NCBI GenBank assembly: GCA_033782935.1
Contig: JAWQEG010000167.1
Location: 397,001 to 461,000, forward strand
Direction: 5' to 3'
Origin: Petrolisthes cinctipes
Lineage: Eukaryota > Arthropoda > Malacostraca > Decapoda > Porcellanidae
Length of the DNA stretch: 64,000 nt
In this document: piece by piece, positions 19,898 through 30,846 of the stretch
Numbering within the stretch: the stretch's first letter is position 1
Layout of the letters: each line of letters starts with the position of its first letter
Program-made: the position numbers and the translations under genes
Notes under the pieces: generated by a model
Told to the model about the DNA's origin: nothing
The model's database searches: none
What the model saw: the letters and a program-made list of their open reading frames with translations, nothing else

Positions 19898-20157
19898 TGG
19901 GATGCTGATGGTGTAATGGTTAGCACACTCGCCTCGCAAGCGAGAAATCCCGAGTTCGATCCCTAGGTCAGTGGAATTGTTGGACAATTTTCCAAGCCCC
20001 CTATGTCCCTGTTCACCTAGCAGTAAGTAGGTACCTGGTTGTAAGAGCAACCTTGTAGGCTGGGGGGAAATGTGTTGATGTAACTAGACTTGACTGCCAT
20101 AATTAATGACCAACACCATGAGTCGCTAGGCATAAAGCCCTAAATCTTTTTCTTCTT
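19898..20157 (+). mobile_element. tRNA-derived SINE, complete, 10-bp target duplication
   Basis: The head is tRNA-like. GTGTAATGGTTAGCACACTC (box A) is followed by a CTCGC/GCGAG anticodon-arm stem with loop CTCGCAA, and GAGTTCGATCC (box B) lies at 19952-19962. The body contains TTCACCTAGCAGTAAGTAGG and GTACCTGG, a block I recall as common to invertebrate SINEs. The end is a T-rich stretch (AAATCTTTTTCTTCTT). Perfect GTCAGGGGTT copies flank it. It inserted into the junction between the Gypsy-1 LTR and the Y-box retrocopy, so it is younger than both. It has no coding capacity and depends on a LINE for movement. Confidence 0.85.
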
Positions 20158-20167
20158 GTCAGGGGTT

Positions 20168-21447
20168 CGATTCAAGGTACAGCAATGGCCCAGTCAACAC
20201 CTCCATCAGCCAACACCACTTCCTCTGCCACCTGTTTCACTGGCAGGGAGAAGTAGTTTAACCATCTCAGGGACAACCAGAACTACTTCATCCACAGGAA
20301 GGGCATCCTTCTCTCTGCAACCACCACCTCACCACCATCACTGGAGGATGGAGAGAGGGTATCCTTTACTGTGGAGGAAGGAAGGAAGGAAGGGCGTGGA
20401 GGCTACCAACGTAGCCGGGCTTGATATGGTAAAATCCTAGGCTCATTCCACGACCGTGGCAGAAGGGCGGCCGACGCCTAACTACCGCAGCGACGGCAGC
20501 AGCAGGCAGACATCACTACCATCTGCACCAAGACTACTGTTGCCTTAGCTGCAGAAGGGCTAGGTGACTAGGTCGTCTCTCCGACCTCCTCCTAGACATA
20601 TTCAGGAGAAATGGCTTGCCACCGATCGCCATTTCTCCCGAGTTATAACCACCCACCACCACCATCACCACACCAACCACCAGGAAACGACACAACAAGT
20701 CGGCTGACCTGGGAGTGTGGGTGAGGGGGGGGGGGAAGCAGCGTGTGACATCAAAATACCACCACCACCACAGGAGATGGAGACTGAGTACACCGAAACC
20801 AGGACCTCCACCACCATCAAGAGGGAGAGGGAACTGGAGGACGAAGGGGAACGCCGGATGAGGAAGAGGAAGAGGAGTAAGGACAGTCAGATCTGAGCCG
20901 CCGCCGTTTGTGGCATTGTGGTGGTGACTGTCCGCCTCACCTCGGATCGACCTCTTCCAGAAAAACATCGCAAAACACCGGGACCCCGATTAATTCTACT
21001 TCCGAGGGAAATTGAAACGTTTTAAGCCATCGGCAAGGGAAACGCCCTTCACCGCCTATACAAGACCCACAACACCACTGATACCACTGTTGCTACAACT
21101 ACTACTACTGTTACTACTACAACTACAACTACTATTGCTACTACTACTATTGCTACCACTACTACTATTGCTACCACTACTACTATTGCTACTACTATTG
21201 CTACTACTACTACTACTAATGCTACTACTACTACTATTGCTATTACTACTACAATTGCTACTACTACTACTATTGCTACTACTACTATTACTACTACTGC
21301 TACTACTGCTAGTACTAATACTACAACTACAACTACTACTACTATTGCTGCTACTACTACTACTACTATTATTGATAAAGCTTTTGATGCCTTAATGCCC
21401 TACAAAAGAGGTGATAGGCAGAAATTAAAAAAAAAAAAAAAAAAAAA
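20168..21447 (+). pseudogene. Processed pseudogene of a Y-box/cold-shock domain protein mRNA
   Basis: From ATG 20185 the frame reads 'MAQSTPPSANTTSSATCFTG' and then 'REK*FN', where TAG at 20254-20256 replaces the tryptophan of the cold-shock 'KWFN' motif. It continues 'NQNYFIHRKGI' (the RNP2-like F-x-H strand) and 'SLEDGERVSFTVEEGRK'. After a frame change comes 'VEATNVAG', matching the end of a Y-box cold-shock domain. Downstream sequence is rich in Arg, Gly and Pro codons and trinucleotide repeats. It ends in a 21-A run (21427-21447), and introns appear absent. Y-box proteins bind mRNA and DNA. This copy has a stop and a frameshift and is dead. A weak GTCAG flank may be its target duplication. 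Confidence 0.55.
21092..21374. repeat. (CTA)n/(CTG)n-type trinucleotide array inside the retrocopy
   Basis: ACT/ATT/GCT triplets in mixed order run for about 280 bp. The poly-Leu frame across it is a repeat artefact. It lies before the A-tail, so it was either in the transcript's 3' part or expanded after insertion. Confidence 0.9.
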
Positions 21448-21449
21448 TA

Positions 21450-21820
21450 GGTCAGTATTCTTGTTTAATACAGTGTTGGGTTGCCTTCTACCTGTCTCCT
21501 GTATTGACCTTGGTATTATTACGTAAGCAAAATTTACTGTGTGGCTGGCGGCTGTTTGTTTATTTCCTTATTGAAATTTCGCATTGTTTTCATTGAATAT
21601 TTTTGTTATAATTCTATTGTTGTTATTGTACGTATTTAAAGTATTTGTATATAAGTTTATTAATGTTAATATATGTAAATATCTTTAGTCGTAGTTTTCA
21701 ATAATCCGTTGATATTTACTTAGAAATTTTGAAGGGTTTTGAGAGACTGTTCATTTAATCAGTGATAGAGATTAGAATTTTCATAAGTTGTTTGAGTGTC
21801 TGACCCTGAGGCACGTAACA
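21450..21820 (+). repeat. Gypsy-1 3' LTR, second part
   Basis: This resumes with GTCAGTATTCTTGTTTAATAC and follows the 5' LTR (8457-8837) through CTTCTACCTGTCTCCTG to GAGGCACGTAACA. The target duplication ATAGG follows at 21821-21825. Confidence 0.85.
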
Positions 21821-21825
21821 ATAGG

Positions 21826-21912
21826 GCACAGAACGAACAGCAAGAGTCATAGAAACCCGACTCCAGCAGGAGGAAGGTTGGGGAAGCTGGATAGGGTACA
21901 GGAGAAACAGCA
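21826..21912. repeat. Minisatellite (right part of the Gypsy-1 target)
   Basis: Parts of a ~70-bp unit recur: AACAGCAAGAGTCATAGAAA, CCAGCAGGAGGAAGGTTGG and GGGTACAGGAGAAACAGCAG. The same units occur left of Gypsy-1 at 8159-8287. From 21913 to 22509 I see no gene; a 135-codon minus-strand frame there is unassigned and Ser/Pro/Leu-biased. Confidence 0.5.
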
Positions 21913-22509
21913 GAAGTCACAGAAATGCTAGACCACTGAACTCTTGAGGAACAACAATCAACAAAAAACAGCGAGATGACGGGAAAGAAAAGCAGCAGCA
22001 GCAGGAATAGAGAGGTTAGTGAAGAAGGATTGGGTATAGAAGAGTGACAAGCTGGTAAAGGGGAGAGACTCTTGAAGGTAAACTGGATTGTTACTGATTT
22101 CTCCATACTATGCTGGGAGACAGACGAACTCAGTGTTACTTTAATAAATGTTTTGTTTCGATGCATAGTTTAGTAGAATCGGTAACCATCTAATTTAGCA
22201 AGAGAGTAGGTATCCTCTTAAAACTCAGAAGACACAGCAGGAAGCGCCTCAACACGAAACATCTCATCCTACTGTAAGCTCAATGAGGGGCCTTCCATTT
22301 TAGGTGTGTTTGTTCCATAGGTCCACAACTTTATAAAAGAAACAGCGACATACTTGAGTTACAGGAATGAAGCAAGAGTTATGGGACACGGATAGAGAAA
22401 TCTACATGTTGATAAATAGAAAAGGTGGTTGTTGGTTGGAGCAGAGAAGAGTAAACACAGAAGGAAAACACAATAGATTGGACACAGTATAAGCTGGTTG
22501 AATACAATA

Positions 22510-22659
22510 AGCCCTCGATATAAGATAAATTTAATAAACACTATCATTTTATCACCGGCACAGTAAATCACATAGTCTGTATGGCAATGAATAACAGAAT
22601 TCTTGAAAACTTTTGGTGTTCTTCAATGAGTATTATTTCTTCATTGCATATCGAGGGTC
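22510..22659. mobile_element. Short MITE with CCCTCGATAT terminal repeats and TA target duplication
   Basis: The 150-bp unit begins AGCCCTCGATAT and ends ATATCGAGGGTC, flanked by TA on both sides (22508-22509 and 22660-22661). Short inverted ends plus TA duplication fit a Tc1/mariner or pogo-type non-autonomous element. There is no coding sequence. Confidence 0.6.
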
Positions 22660-22664
22660 TACAT

Positions 22665-22727
22665 TACAGAATAAGCAGGTTGGGTACAATATAAGCAGAT
22701 TGGGTAAAGTATAAGCAGTGTTGGTAT
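22665..22727. repeat. Small tandem repeat, about 20-bp unit
   Basis: Three diverged copies of ATAAGCAGRTTGGGTA-like sequence lie in a row. A related single unit occurs near 22488. The rest up to 22842 is unassigned. Confidence 0.5.
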
Positions 22728-22842
22728 ACATGGAGCAATAATTTCTTTATTCTATTCCAAGCTCTGGGGCAGGATACTCAAAACAACTTAGGACTTTCTA
22801 TCTCGGCTAGGGAGCCCTAACTTCCCTAGTGCGCTTATGAGG

Positions 22843-22854
22843 GCATACTCAAAA
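22843..22854. repeat. Target-site duplication of LINE-A (left copy)
   Basis: GCATACTCAAAA occurs here and at 29245-29256, directly at the two ends of LINE-A. Confidence 0.85.
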
Positions 22855-23087
22855 TTAATTAATTGATTGATTGATTTTGATGCAACTAAGCATCTGGCGG
22901 CACAACAGCTAAGGTCATATACCGCCCAACATAAAATTGTCATCTATGTAATTAATAAAACATGAACACCCGAAAGGGATAGGCACCATGATTAAAAGAC
23001 ACACAAACTAAAAAGCACATTATTAATAAAAAAAACTGTCAACATACAAAAAATTCAAACCATCTAAAAACCATAAATATCATACGA

Positions 23088-26000
23088 TCATATTTTGTAG
23101 AGAAGGCCAGCCTCCACCACATAGGAGAGGGTGTTCCCTCCCACACTACAAGCCTCCTCCCCGAGCACCTGGGAGAAACTGTAAGAACCGTCACCCATCT
23201 GGTACTCGGAGAGGTGCCTACGACGAAGGTCCCCAAGGATGGGACACTCGACAATAAGATGCCGTACTGTCAAAGGAACCAGACAATCATCACAGTAGGG
23301 AGGGTAAGCCCTCTCCATTAAAAAGCCATGAGTCAATAATGTGTGGCCAATGCAGAGACGGACAAGAGCCGTCACCCACCTGCGGGACAGGCCACTGTAG
23401 CTCCACAAACCAAGGCGCTGGCGGATGTAGCGGAGCTTGTTAGCCCCGACGGCGTCCCATCTGTCCTGCCAGCAGGAACAAACGGTAGCATCTATGTAGG
23501 GTCGAAGGTCCACTGCAGGAACAGGATGAATTGGAGACCGCAGCCTTAGCCAGGGCGTCAGCCCGCTCATTCCCATCGACACCCACATGGACCAGGACCC
23601 AATAAATAGTGACTTTGCGGCCACGACGACCCAGGAGAACAAGCCACTCAAGAATGGCCAACACCAGGGGATGGGAAGAGTTAAAATTGCACAAGGCCTG
23701 CAAGGCACTACAGGAATCGCATAGTAAACGAAGGCTGAGGGAGAGTAAAAATCACTTGGAGGGAATATAAAATGGCCGAGAGCTCAGCAGTAAAAATTGA
23801 CATGACAGAAGGGAGCCTGCTGCCACGGCAAAAGTCAGGAAAGACAACTCCAAAGCCAACTCCAGCATCAGACTTTGACCCATCAGTGTACACAGAGAGG
23901 GACGCCCTATGATTGAAGGCATTTTCTCAAAAGAGGGAACGAGCCACTGGAGGAGGAAGAGATTCCTTGTCTGTAAAGCAGGTGCAGGGGAAAACTTCTG
24001 GAAGAAGCCATGGAGCCACCCTGGGGACCCTCACAGGACAAATCTGGAAGTCATCAATGCCCATTTCCTCCATAGCCTTCCTGAAGCCAAAGGGCCATGG
24101 TGCACGAGAATGTAAAAGGTAGTACTGAGACATGATATCAGATGACACCGCCAAGCAGGGAAGGGAATCAGGAAGTCGATGTAATCGATGCCAACAACGA
24201 ACCATCAAGGACTGGCGACGGAGATCTAGAGGTGGCTCACCAGCGTCCACCAGGAGACTGGGGATTGGGGATGACCTGAAGGCTCCGGTTGCCAGACGTA
24301 CTCCAGCATGATAAACAGGTCTAAAACTCTGAGTCAGGCATCAGTGGCAGAAGAGTACACCTCACACCCATAGTCGAGTTTTGACCTAATAAGAACATGG
24401 TATAGGCAGAGGAGGGTGGCTCGATCAGCCCCCCAGGATGTATGGCTCAGGACCCTCAACAGGTTAAGAGCCTTGAGGCAAGAGACCTTAAGTGTACGTA
24501 AGTGGGGAACCCAAGTCAAACGTTTGTCAAAAAGGAGACCCAAAAAGCGAGTCTCCTCGACACAACGTATCCGATGACCATACATGAATAAGTCCGGATC
24601 GGGGTGGACGCCTCGGATGCGGCAGAAGTGCATAGCAACTGTCTTGGAAGGAGAAAATCGAAACCCATGAGAACCAGTCCAACGTGACACCCTGTCAAGG
24701 GCAAGCTGCATGCGCCGCTCCGCCACTGACATATGGGAAGCAGCAAACCAGACTGCTAGGTCATCAACATACATCGAGTTAGCTATACCGTCTGGAAGGG
24801 ATGAGGCAATGGAATTAATTGCTACTGCAAACAATGTGACACTGAGGACGCTTCCCTGGGGGATGCCCTCCTCCTGTGCAACAGATGCTGAGTGGGTTGT
24901 ACCAACCCTCACAGAAAAACTGCGACCACTGAGAAACTCCTTAGAAGGCGTGGAAGGCGACCCCGCAGGCCATATAAATGGAGTTGCTGTAGGATGCCAT
25001 ATTGCCATTTAATGTCATAGGCTTTCTCTAAATCAAAGAATACACAGACAAGGTGTTGATGTCGTGCAAAGGCCTCACATGCAGTAGCTTCCAACCTGAC
25101 CAGAGCATCTGTAGTGGAATGGTGTTTACGAAAGCCAGACTTGGACAGAGACAGAAACTCACCCCGTTCCAAGAAGTATACCAGTCTGATATTCACCATC
25201 TTTTCAAATAGTTTACAGAGACAGGAGGTCAAGGCAATTGGTTGATAATTGAGGGCAACACCAGAGTCCTTGCCCGGCTTGAGGAAAGGAAGGATGGTAG
25301 CAACCCTCCACCCAGAAGGGAAGACACCCTCCAGCCAGATTCTGTTATATAAAGCTAAAAGAAATGAGATCGTCTCCTCATCCAAGTGTCGTAACATTGC
25401 ATATGGGATGTTGTCTGGCCCAGAAGAAGTGTCGCCGCAGAGAGAGAGAGCAGAATGCAGGTCTCTCAGGGTGAATATATGGTTATAACTTTCATTCTCG
25501 TTCCCTGTGAAATCCAGGACAGTGCACTCCTTGGCTCTTAACTCAGGCCTGACAGCCAGAGGTCGAGAGTCACGGCTGGAGACTTTTGCAAAAGCCTCCG
25601 CCATGGTATTGGCCACTGTCAAACCATCCATGATTTTAATTCCATTGACCTTAAGTACAGGTGGAGAACTAGAAGAAAACTTCCCCGCCATCTTACGGAC
25701 TCTCCTGAACACTTGGGTGAGTGGAGTTTTAGTATTAATTGAAGACACATAGGCCTTCCAAGATGCACGTCGTGCCTCTTTTAAGACTCGTCTAACCCAA
25801 GCCCTTGCCCGTCGGAAGTCCTCTAAAAGAGTTGGGTCCCCACGATTGCGACGAAGGCGAGAGAAAGCAGTGCGCTTCTCCCGCACAGCAGTGGTGCAGA
25901 CTGGTGACCACCAAGGGACAGGACGTTTGGGAAAGTAGCCAGAAGTTCTAGGGATAGAGTTGAGAGCAGCAGAGTGGAGCATATCAGTGAAATATGTTAC

Positions 26001-26800
26001 AACCTCGTCAGAGCTACAAAAATCGGCTACAGAAGAGACCGAAGAAGTTAGCTCTCTAAAAAATTGCCAGTCAGCCTTCTCTGATTTCCACCTAGGAAGA
26101 CGAGACTGTGGTTCGTACCAGTTACCTTCTAAAAGTATAGGGAAATGGTCACTGCCATATAAATCAGGCAACACTCTCAAAGTAAAATCCAACAGAGCAC
26201 TGGGTGAGCAAAGGGAAATGTCAATGGTGGTAAAAGTCCCAGTAGGGATATTAAAATGTGTCACATCTCCCTTATTTAAAACCCCTAATCCCTCATCTTC
26301 AATAAAAGAAGCTAATAAAACACCCCTGGGGTTGACCGAACTGTCACCCCACAGAGGATGACAACCATTAAAATCACCCAATAAAATAAAGGGAGATGGA
26401 ACGTCCCGTACAAGACGGTTGAGATCATCCCTATCAACTGTAACACTGGGAGGAAGGTATAGACTGCACATAGTGTACGGGCGGTCCATAAAAACCTTAA
26501 CTGCAACAGCCTGGAGCGGAGTGTCAAGCTCCAGGCTCGTGCATGAAATATCTCACCGAACTAGGATGGCAGAGCCACCATGGTGACCCTGCCATTCAAA
26601 TGAATTGGAATAAAATGCAGCGTATGCTGGAGGACTGGCAGGAATGTAGTCCCCAAGCATTGTCTCTTGGAGAGAAACACATACAGGAGAGAAGCTAGAG
26701 AGAAGAAAGCGCAGTTCCTCCCAAGAAGCACGCAAGCCACGGCAATTCCACTGAAGGTCCTTGAACAGTGTTACTTTAGTACTGATTTTTGGGAAGCCTC
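23088..26800 (-). pseudogene. LINE-A ORF2: endonuclease, RT, RNase H, C-terminal finger
   Basis: Order on the minus strand: endonuclease opening 'LQWNCRGLRASWEEL'; TGA at 26553-26555; 'LLGDFNGCHPLWG' and 'YGSDHFPILLEG' (endonuclease catalytic blocks); RT 'YQPIALTSCLCKLFEKM', 'FFDLEKAYD', a frameshift near 24930, 'GIPQGSVLSVTLFA', and 'YVDDLAVWF' with an intact active site. TGA at 24334 is followed by a 1-base loss, then 'LDLRRQSLMVRCW', and TGA at 23927. RNase H follows: 'VYTDGSKSDAG', 'FTAELSAIL', a frameshift near 23710, 'VGVDGNERADALAKAA'. After another shift the C-terminal 'YCDDCLVPLTVRHLIVECP' finger ends at 23088. ORF2 does the nicking and target-primed copying of the element RNA. Confidence 0.88.
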
Positions 26801-28787
26801 ATGGAGGTACTTCCCACTACTACCTCGACCTGAGGGTTTACTCAAACGATAAGGTTTGTCTAATCCTGGGCCCCTAGAAGAAGAGCGAACCCGAGGAGTA
26901 GTACTTAGGGCAGTAATTGGGACCCGTAGACGAGTCCCTGAAGCATCTGATATGTTAGAAGAAGATGAAGGTATATGAGCTGGGATATTCTTTGAAACAA
27001 TTACATTGGTATTGTCCTGTACAGCAGTGGTATCACTGACACAAGCAGATACATCAACATCCATAATACAGGTGGTAGAATCACTCCGCTGCTCAAGCGG
27101 AAGAGAAACTGAATCTTTTGAAGTCACAACATCCGTGGCATCCACATTAACTTCACGCCCCTCTGATGATCCCGATGGAAGCTTGCCAGGAGAAACTTCT
27201 GTTGAATCAAGAGATTCATCAGAGCCACGAGAATGCTTCTGGTGAAATTGAGAGGAAACTATGGAAGAGTCCACAGAGATAGTTGCCTTACAAGGATGAA
27301 CATCTATAGAGTCAAGTGCTTCAGAGGAACCACGAAGGTGTCTCTGTGGCAGTTTAAGTGACTTAAGTTTCCTTTTTGGAGAGCGTGTGGCAGCGTGAAC
27401 CACATGAAAACCATTAGCTAAAGTCTGAGAATTGTCATCAGCTGAAGGGTCACCAGAATGAGTGTCTGATAAAGTTTCCAAAACAGAGAAACTATTATGT
27501 AGAGTAACCTTAGAAACGCTCTCACTAGAGCAAAAAGCAGCTGTCTCTTGAGAGGGTGCTGCAACCGATTTAGGGCAAAGGAAGGAGGAGGCGTATGTCT
27601 TCACACCACCATCCTCCTGTCGCCTGAAGTTGAGTTGCCGTCTGGCACTACCAGTGCTAATGAATTGGGTATTAGCTAAGTTGAGAATAATCTCCTCAAG
27701 GAGATACATCTTACATTGGCGAGAATGCAAGGGATGAACATCTCTGCAATAAAAGCAGTAACTCTCTGACTGACACTCAGAAGTAAGATGTGAGTCAAGA
27801 GCAGAACAAATTACCACACCGGGAACGGTTGTTGCAGTTCCTCCTCCCATGACCAAACTCATAACAACAGAAACACTGTAGGGGACGCTCAACAAAAGGC
27901 TTCACCTCAAAAGAGGTGGGGTTAATGTTAATGTGATCTGGGATATGCGAGCCATAGAAAGTTAGGATAATCATATTTTTACTGCCTTTCATCTTTGTTA
28001 CTCGTTGGACAATGTCTGGGCACATAGCGAGAATGTCCTCTTCAGATAATTCATACAGGTCCTCATTATATATACGCCCCTTGCTATAATTAAATGTTTG
28101 ATGTGGTTTAATAGATTCAAACATGCTATCAGAAGGACAGGGGAGATTGAGGAGCATCATGGCCTGTGTAAAATCTTTGGCTCTGATTAAAACGCCCTTA
28201 CCATATTTCTTTATGTGGCCCATTGGTAATAATCCAATTTCTTTCTCCAGATACCGGGAAGCATGGATAAGGTTACCACGTCCCTCCCTGTAGTAAGCCA
28301 CAAACCAAAAGGGTGTAGGAACCCAACATTCCTTTGGGACATGCTCTACAGAGTCATCAAATATGTTAGGGTAGTAGTCATTGTCACTGTCAACTACATT
28401 TGTGGACCACATCATCTGAACTTTACAATGAGTATCCCCCACCATCAGAGAATCTTTTGCCTCAAATGCTGCTTTGGTAGCAGCATTTGTATTGAAAGTA
28501 ATATAGCACCGATTAGACCTACAATCACTGTCATATGTGATTCGGATTCGAAGAACTGATCCAAAACACTTAAAAATGGAGTGGATAGCACCATAAGAAA
28601 GGGATGCAAGTACACTCGTTAACATTAACGTGTCCAAATCGCTAACAGGGTTCTTCGACACAACACCCGACCTGCTAGGTCTAGTCTTATTTGCAGCTTT
28701 CTGCTTACTACCACGACCAGAGAGTGACATCTCGAGAGCCCGGTCGACCACCGCTCGAGGAAGAGATTGGAGCTTTTCTTTATCCAT
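26771..28787 (-). pseudogene. LINE-A ORF1: RNA-binding protein with two zinc knuckles
   Basis: The frame 28787-27795 (330 codons) begins 'MDKEKLQSLPRAVVDRALEM'. At about residues 55-130 it has an RRM-like region ('LTSVLASLSYGAIHSIFKCFG', 'RCYITFNTNAATKAAFEAK'). Near the end comes a CCHC knuckle, 'CFCCYEFGHGRRNC'. A one-base frameshift near 27805 interrupts the second knuckle region. The other frame continues 'SHLTSECQSESYCFYCRDVHPLHSRQC' and a Ser-rich tail to TAA at 26771. ORF1 proteins coat element RNA. ORF2 overlaps the ORF1 stop, so its translation probably depended on reinitiation or frameshifting. Confidence 0.82.
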
Positions 28788-29244
28788 ATATCATTGGTTT
28801 AGTGTTGTTGGCCCCAGGAGCCAAGAGCTACTACCTATTGGGCAGATGAGGGGTACCTCTTCCATTACGGGGCCACTCGTTTAAAAAAGTAGCCCCAATG
28901 GCTCGAAAGTTTGCCCACGACGTTGTTGAGAGAGACCCCCTTCCCCAACATCTCCCGGCCCAGACACCCAACCATCCAACATAGGACGGCCCCTAGAGGG
29001 CAGTCCCTCCGGAGGGCAGCACTGTTGGCCCGTACTGGCAGCCTAATGCCTGGGAACCATTTAGTCTGGTCTCTCACTAGAAACCTTACTAGCATGGGAA
29101 GCTGTCTCTCCCCAAAATCGGGGCAGAGCAGGGGCCAGAGCCCCCTCTAGTCTAGCTCGCCAGGTCTCAGAGACACGCAAGCCCCCTCACCACATCAAGG
29201 CGGTTCCCGTTGGGGGGTAAATTCAAAACACATACCATAAGACA
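28788..29244 (-). other. LINE-A 5' UTR
   Basis: This is non-coding sequence between the target duplication and the ORF1 start, GC-rich, with GTGAGGGGGCTTGCGTGTC near the 5' end on the minus strand. LINE promoters of this group lie within the 5' UTR, but no specific box is evident. Confidence 0.6.
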
Positions 29245-29290
29245 GCATACTCAAAACCTTTGGCAGCCATCTTGTCCTAAGTTACTAAGG

Positions 29291-29620
29291 TTGTAGAGGT
29301 CAGCATTGTCCTCTAAACCGGGATTTCTGTGCTTCAAAATAGCGTATTAAAATACGTAAAATATCGCTCGGGTAATATAATTATGTGCTCACACAGAACA
29401 TTTATCGCCAAAATTTTTGGAATAAGCGCTAAGTATAGAAGACTTATTTCGACCCTTTTCATACCCCTCCTGATAAGGATTCCCAGGACCCCTTTCATGG
29501 TCAGAAGTTCACCATTACCGTTACCAAGTAAAAAAGCATGAGGAAGAGAGGGATGTATATAACACGCTATTTTCTGAAGTACAGAAATACCAGTTTAGAG
29601 GACAATGCTGACCTCTACAA
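29291..29620. mobile_element. Palindromic MITE-like unit with ~55-bp inverted ends
   Basis: The arm 29291-29346 (TTGTAGAGGTCAGCATTGTC…) is repeated inverted at 29564-29620 with a few mismatches. The middle (29351-29512) recurs inverted at 36429-36588. A target duplication was not resolved. The unit may be a MITE or the left terminal structure of the DIRS-like region. Confidence 0.55.
29351..29512 (+). repeat. Inverted repeat arm, left (pairs with 36429-36588)
   Basis: About 160 bp, including GTGCTCACACAGAACATTTA and GATAAGGATTCCCAGGACCC, is found in reverse complement at 36429-36588, roughly 85% identical by eye. The arms bracket 7.2 kb. Confidence 0.8.
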
Positions 29621-29732
29621 TCTTTGTATTCTATGCTCAAAATACCGTGTTAGTGAAGCATGACAAGCTGGGTAGGGAGGTATGCTGTACGTGGGAATCC
29701 GCCTAAGTAATTGAAGGATATGTAAAATATAG

Positions 29733-30054
29733 TTGTTGTTGTTGTTGTTGTAGTTCCCCAGACTGTCTGGCCGAGCACTCCCGAGTATGGTTGACCGAAG
29801 CTGCGCAGATGCTCGGACCCCCAAATGGGAGTCGGGGTGATAGTGAGATCTGTTTCTTTGAAGGCAGCAGACGAGGGGACTGCTGGCTCACGGGCATGTA
29901 TCCCCTGGCGAGCAAGCCCACAGTCTGTAGTCTTCCTTGTTGTGCCACCCAATCGGGCGATCCCGTCGGCTACCCAGAAGAATGAGAGATAGTAAGAGAG
30001 ACAGACAGAACAGGCCAGGGTGTGGTAGAGGATGTCAGGTTCCTCATTTCTGGA
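29733..30054 (-). mobile_element. SINE-like retroposon with (AAC)n tail and 12-bp target duplication
   Basis: TGTAAAATATAG flanks it perfectly at 29721-29732 and 30055-30066. On the minus strand it ends in (AAC)n, seen as (GTT)n at 29733-29751. The ~320-bp body is GC-rich and not recognised. It could be a SINE or a short 5'-truncated LINE end. From 30067 to about 30846 I see no gene. Confidence 0.7.
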
Positions 30055-30846
30055 TGTAAAATATAGTAATAAAAGGTAGTCAAGAAATTTCATTTCTTTA
30101 CGTTATTCTAATAACCACTTAGAAACGCAATCCCCCTACCGCTACTGGAGCGTGAACCGCAAAAACAGGGTGAATTTTAAGGTTTCGTTTAGGTAAATTT
30201 TGTTATTAAAGATTTGTAGAGCTTGATTTTACACACCAGAATCTGTAAACTAAAGTTTTCTAGGTCCACTGGTTTGCGTAATAAAATAGTTACCCCTAAA
30301 AAAACCGTAAAAATGAGAAACGTGACCGAGCGTATTTTCATTGCGTAAGTATGATGAGTCAACCATTCCCCTCTCACACCACTCACTGAAGGCCCAACCT
30401 AACCAGTGTTACCAATGAAGTGGCTAGATATAGCCCAAGCAGTTTTTTTTTCTATCGGCTTTATATTACGTCAATCGGCTTCAAGGCCTAATTTTGCGGT
30501 GACGTGGTATTTGGTCAATAGGCATTTAAGGGTTAACAATGTGTGCGTTTTTTAGATCCAACATTTTACATATCCAAGAGGTCATAAACAAAAATATTTA
30601 TTTATACTATGTACAAATATCTACAGATAGTTTATGCTTGGCAGAGCCTCATATAACGTTTCCTCCTCCTCCCCCCCCCCTTTTTCTTTGCGAGACGAGC
30701 TCCCCGACGGGGAATGAGGCGAACTTTAAATTTCACGAGGTCGCTTGGGACAGTGTCGTGAGTGCAACGCCAGGCACGTCCTGAGCGTTAAGAAAAGTAA
30801 TCGAACAGGGTAAGCCAAAGCCATAATATCCCATCATCTGCATCTC

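Larger units (their letters stand above)
8293..21820 (+). mobile_element. 'Gypsy-1' LTR retrotransposon, heavily invaded
   Basis: The element starts TGTTATGG after ATAGG (8288-8292) and ends CGTAACA before ATAGG (21821-21825). A 5-bp target duplication with TG…CA ends is the Gypsy signature. The inside has, in order: 5' LTR, a primer-binding-like site, gag, a polymerase linker, RT and RNase H, then a split 3' LTR. It is interrupted by LINE-B1 (9382-13380), LINE-B2 (15256-16289), LINE-B3 (16460-18819), a SINE (19898-20157) and a Y-box retrocopy (20168-21447). Much of gag, protease and any integrase is missing. Confidence 0.75.
22855..29244 (-). mobile_element. LINE-A, complete two-ORF non-LTR retrotransposon (mutated)
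   Basis: The 6.4 kb minus-strand element has perfect 12-bp target duplications. Its 5' UTR is 28788-29244. ORF1 is about 28787-26771, and ORF2 about 26800-23088 overlaps the ORF1 end. The 3' UTR is followed by a (TCAA)n-type tail (ATTGATTGATTG on the plus strand, 22859-22875). Full length, ORF1 with CCHC knuckles and ORF2 with AP endonuclease, RT, RNase H and a C-terminal finger point to the I/R1-like part of the LINE tree. At least three stops and several frameshifts show that it no longer moves. Confidence 0.88.

Noticed and set aside
19898..19970. Genuine tRNA gene (Ala- or Val-like)
   Set aside because: Boxes A and B are present, but the acceptor stem does not close, a SINE body follows, and a 10-bp target duplication flanks the unit.
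21012..21395. 127-codon poly-Leu/Gln frame
   Set aside because: It is driven by the CTA/CTG trinucleotide array within the retrocopy and has no domain.
30067..30846. Tyrosine recombinase of the DIRS-like element
   Set aside because: The region was searched by eye on the minus strand for R…H-x-x-R…Y blocks. None could be read, so no feature is claimed.
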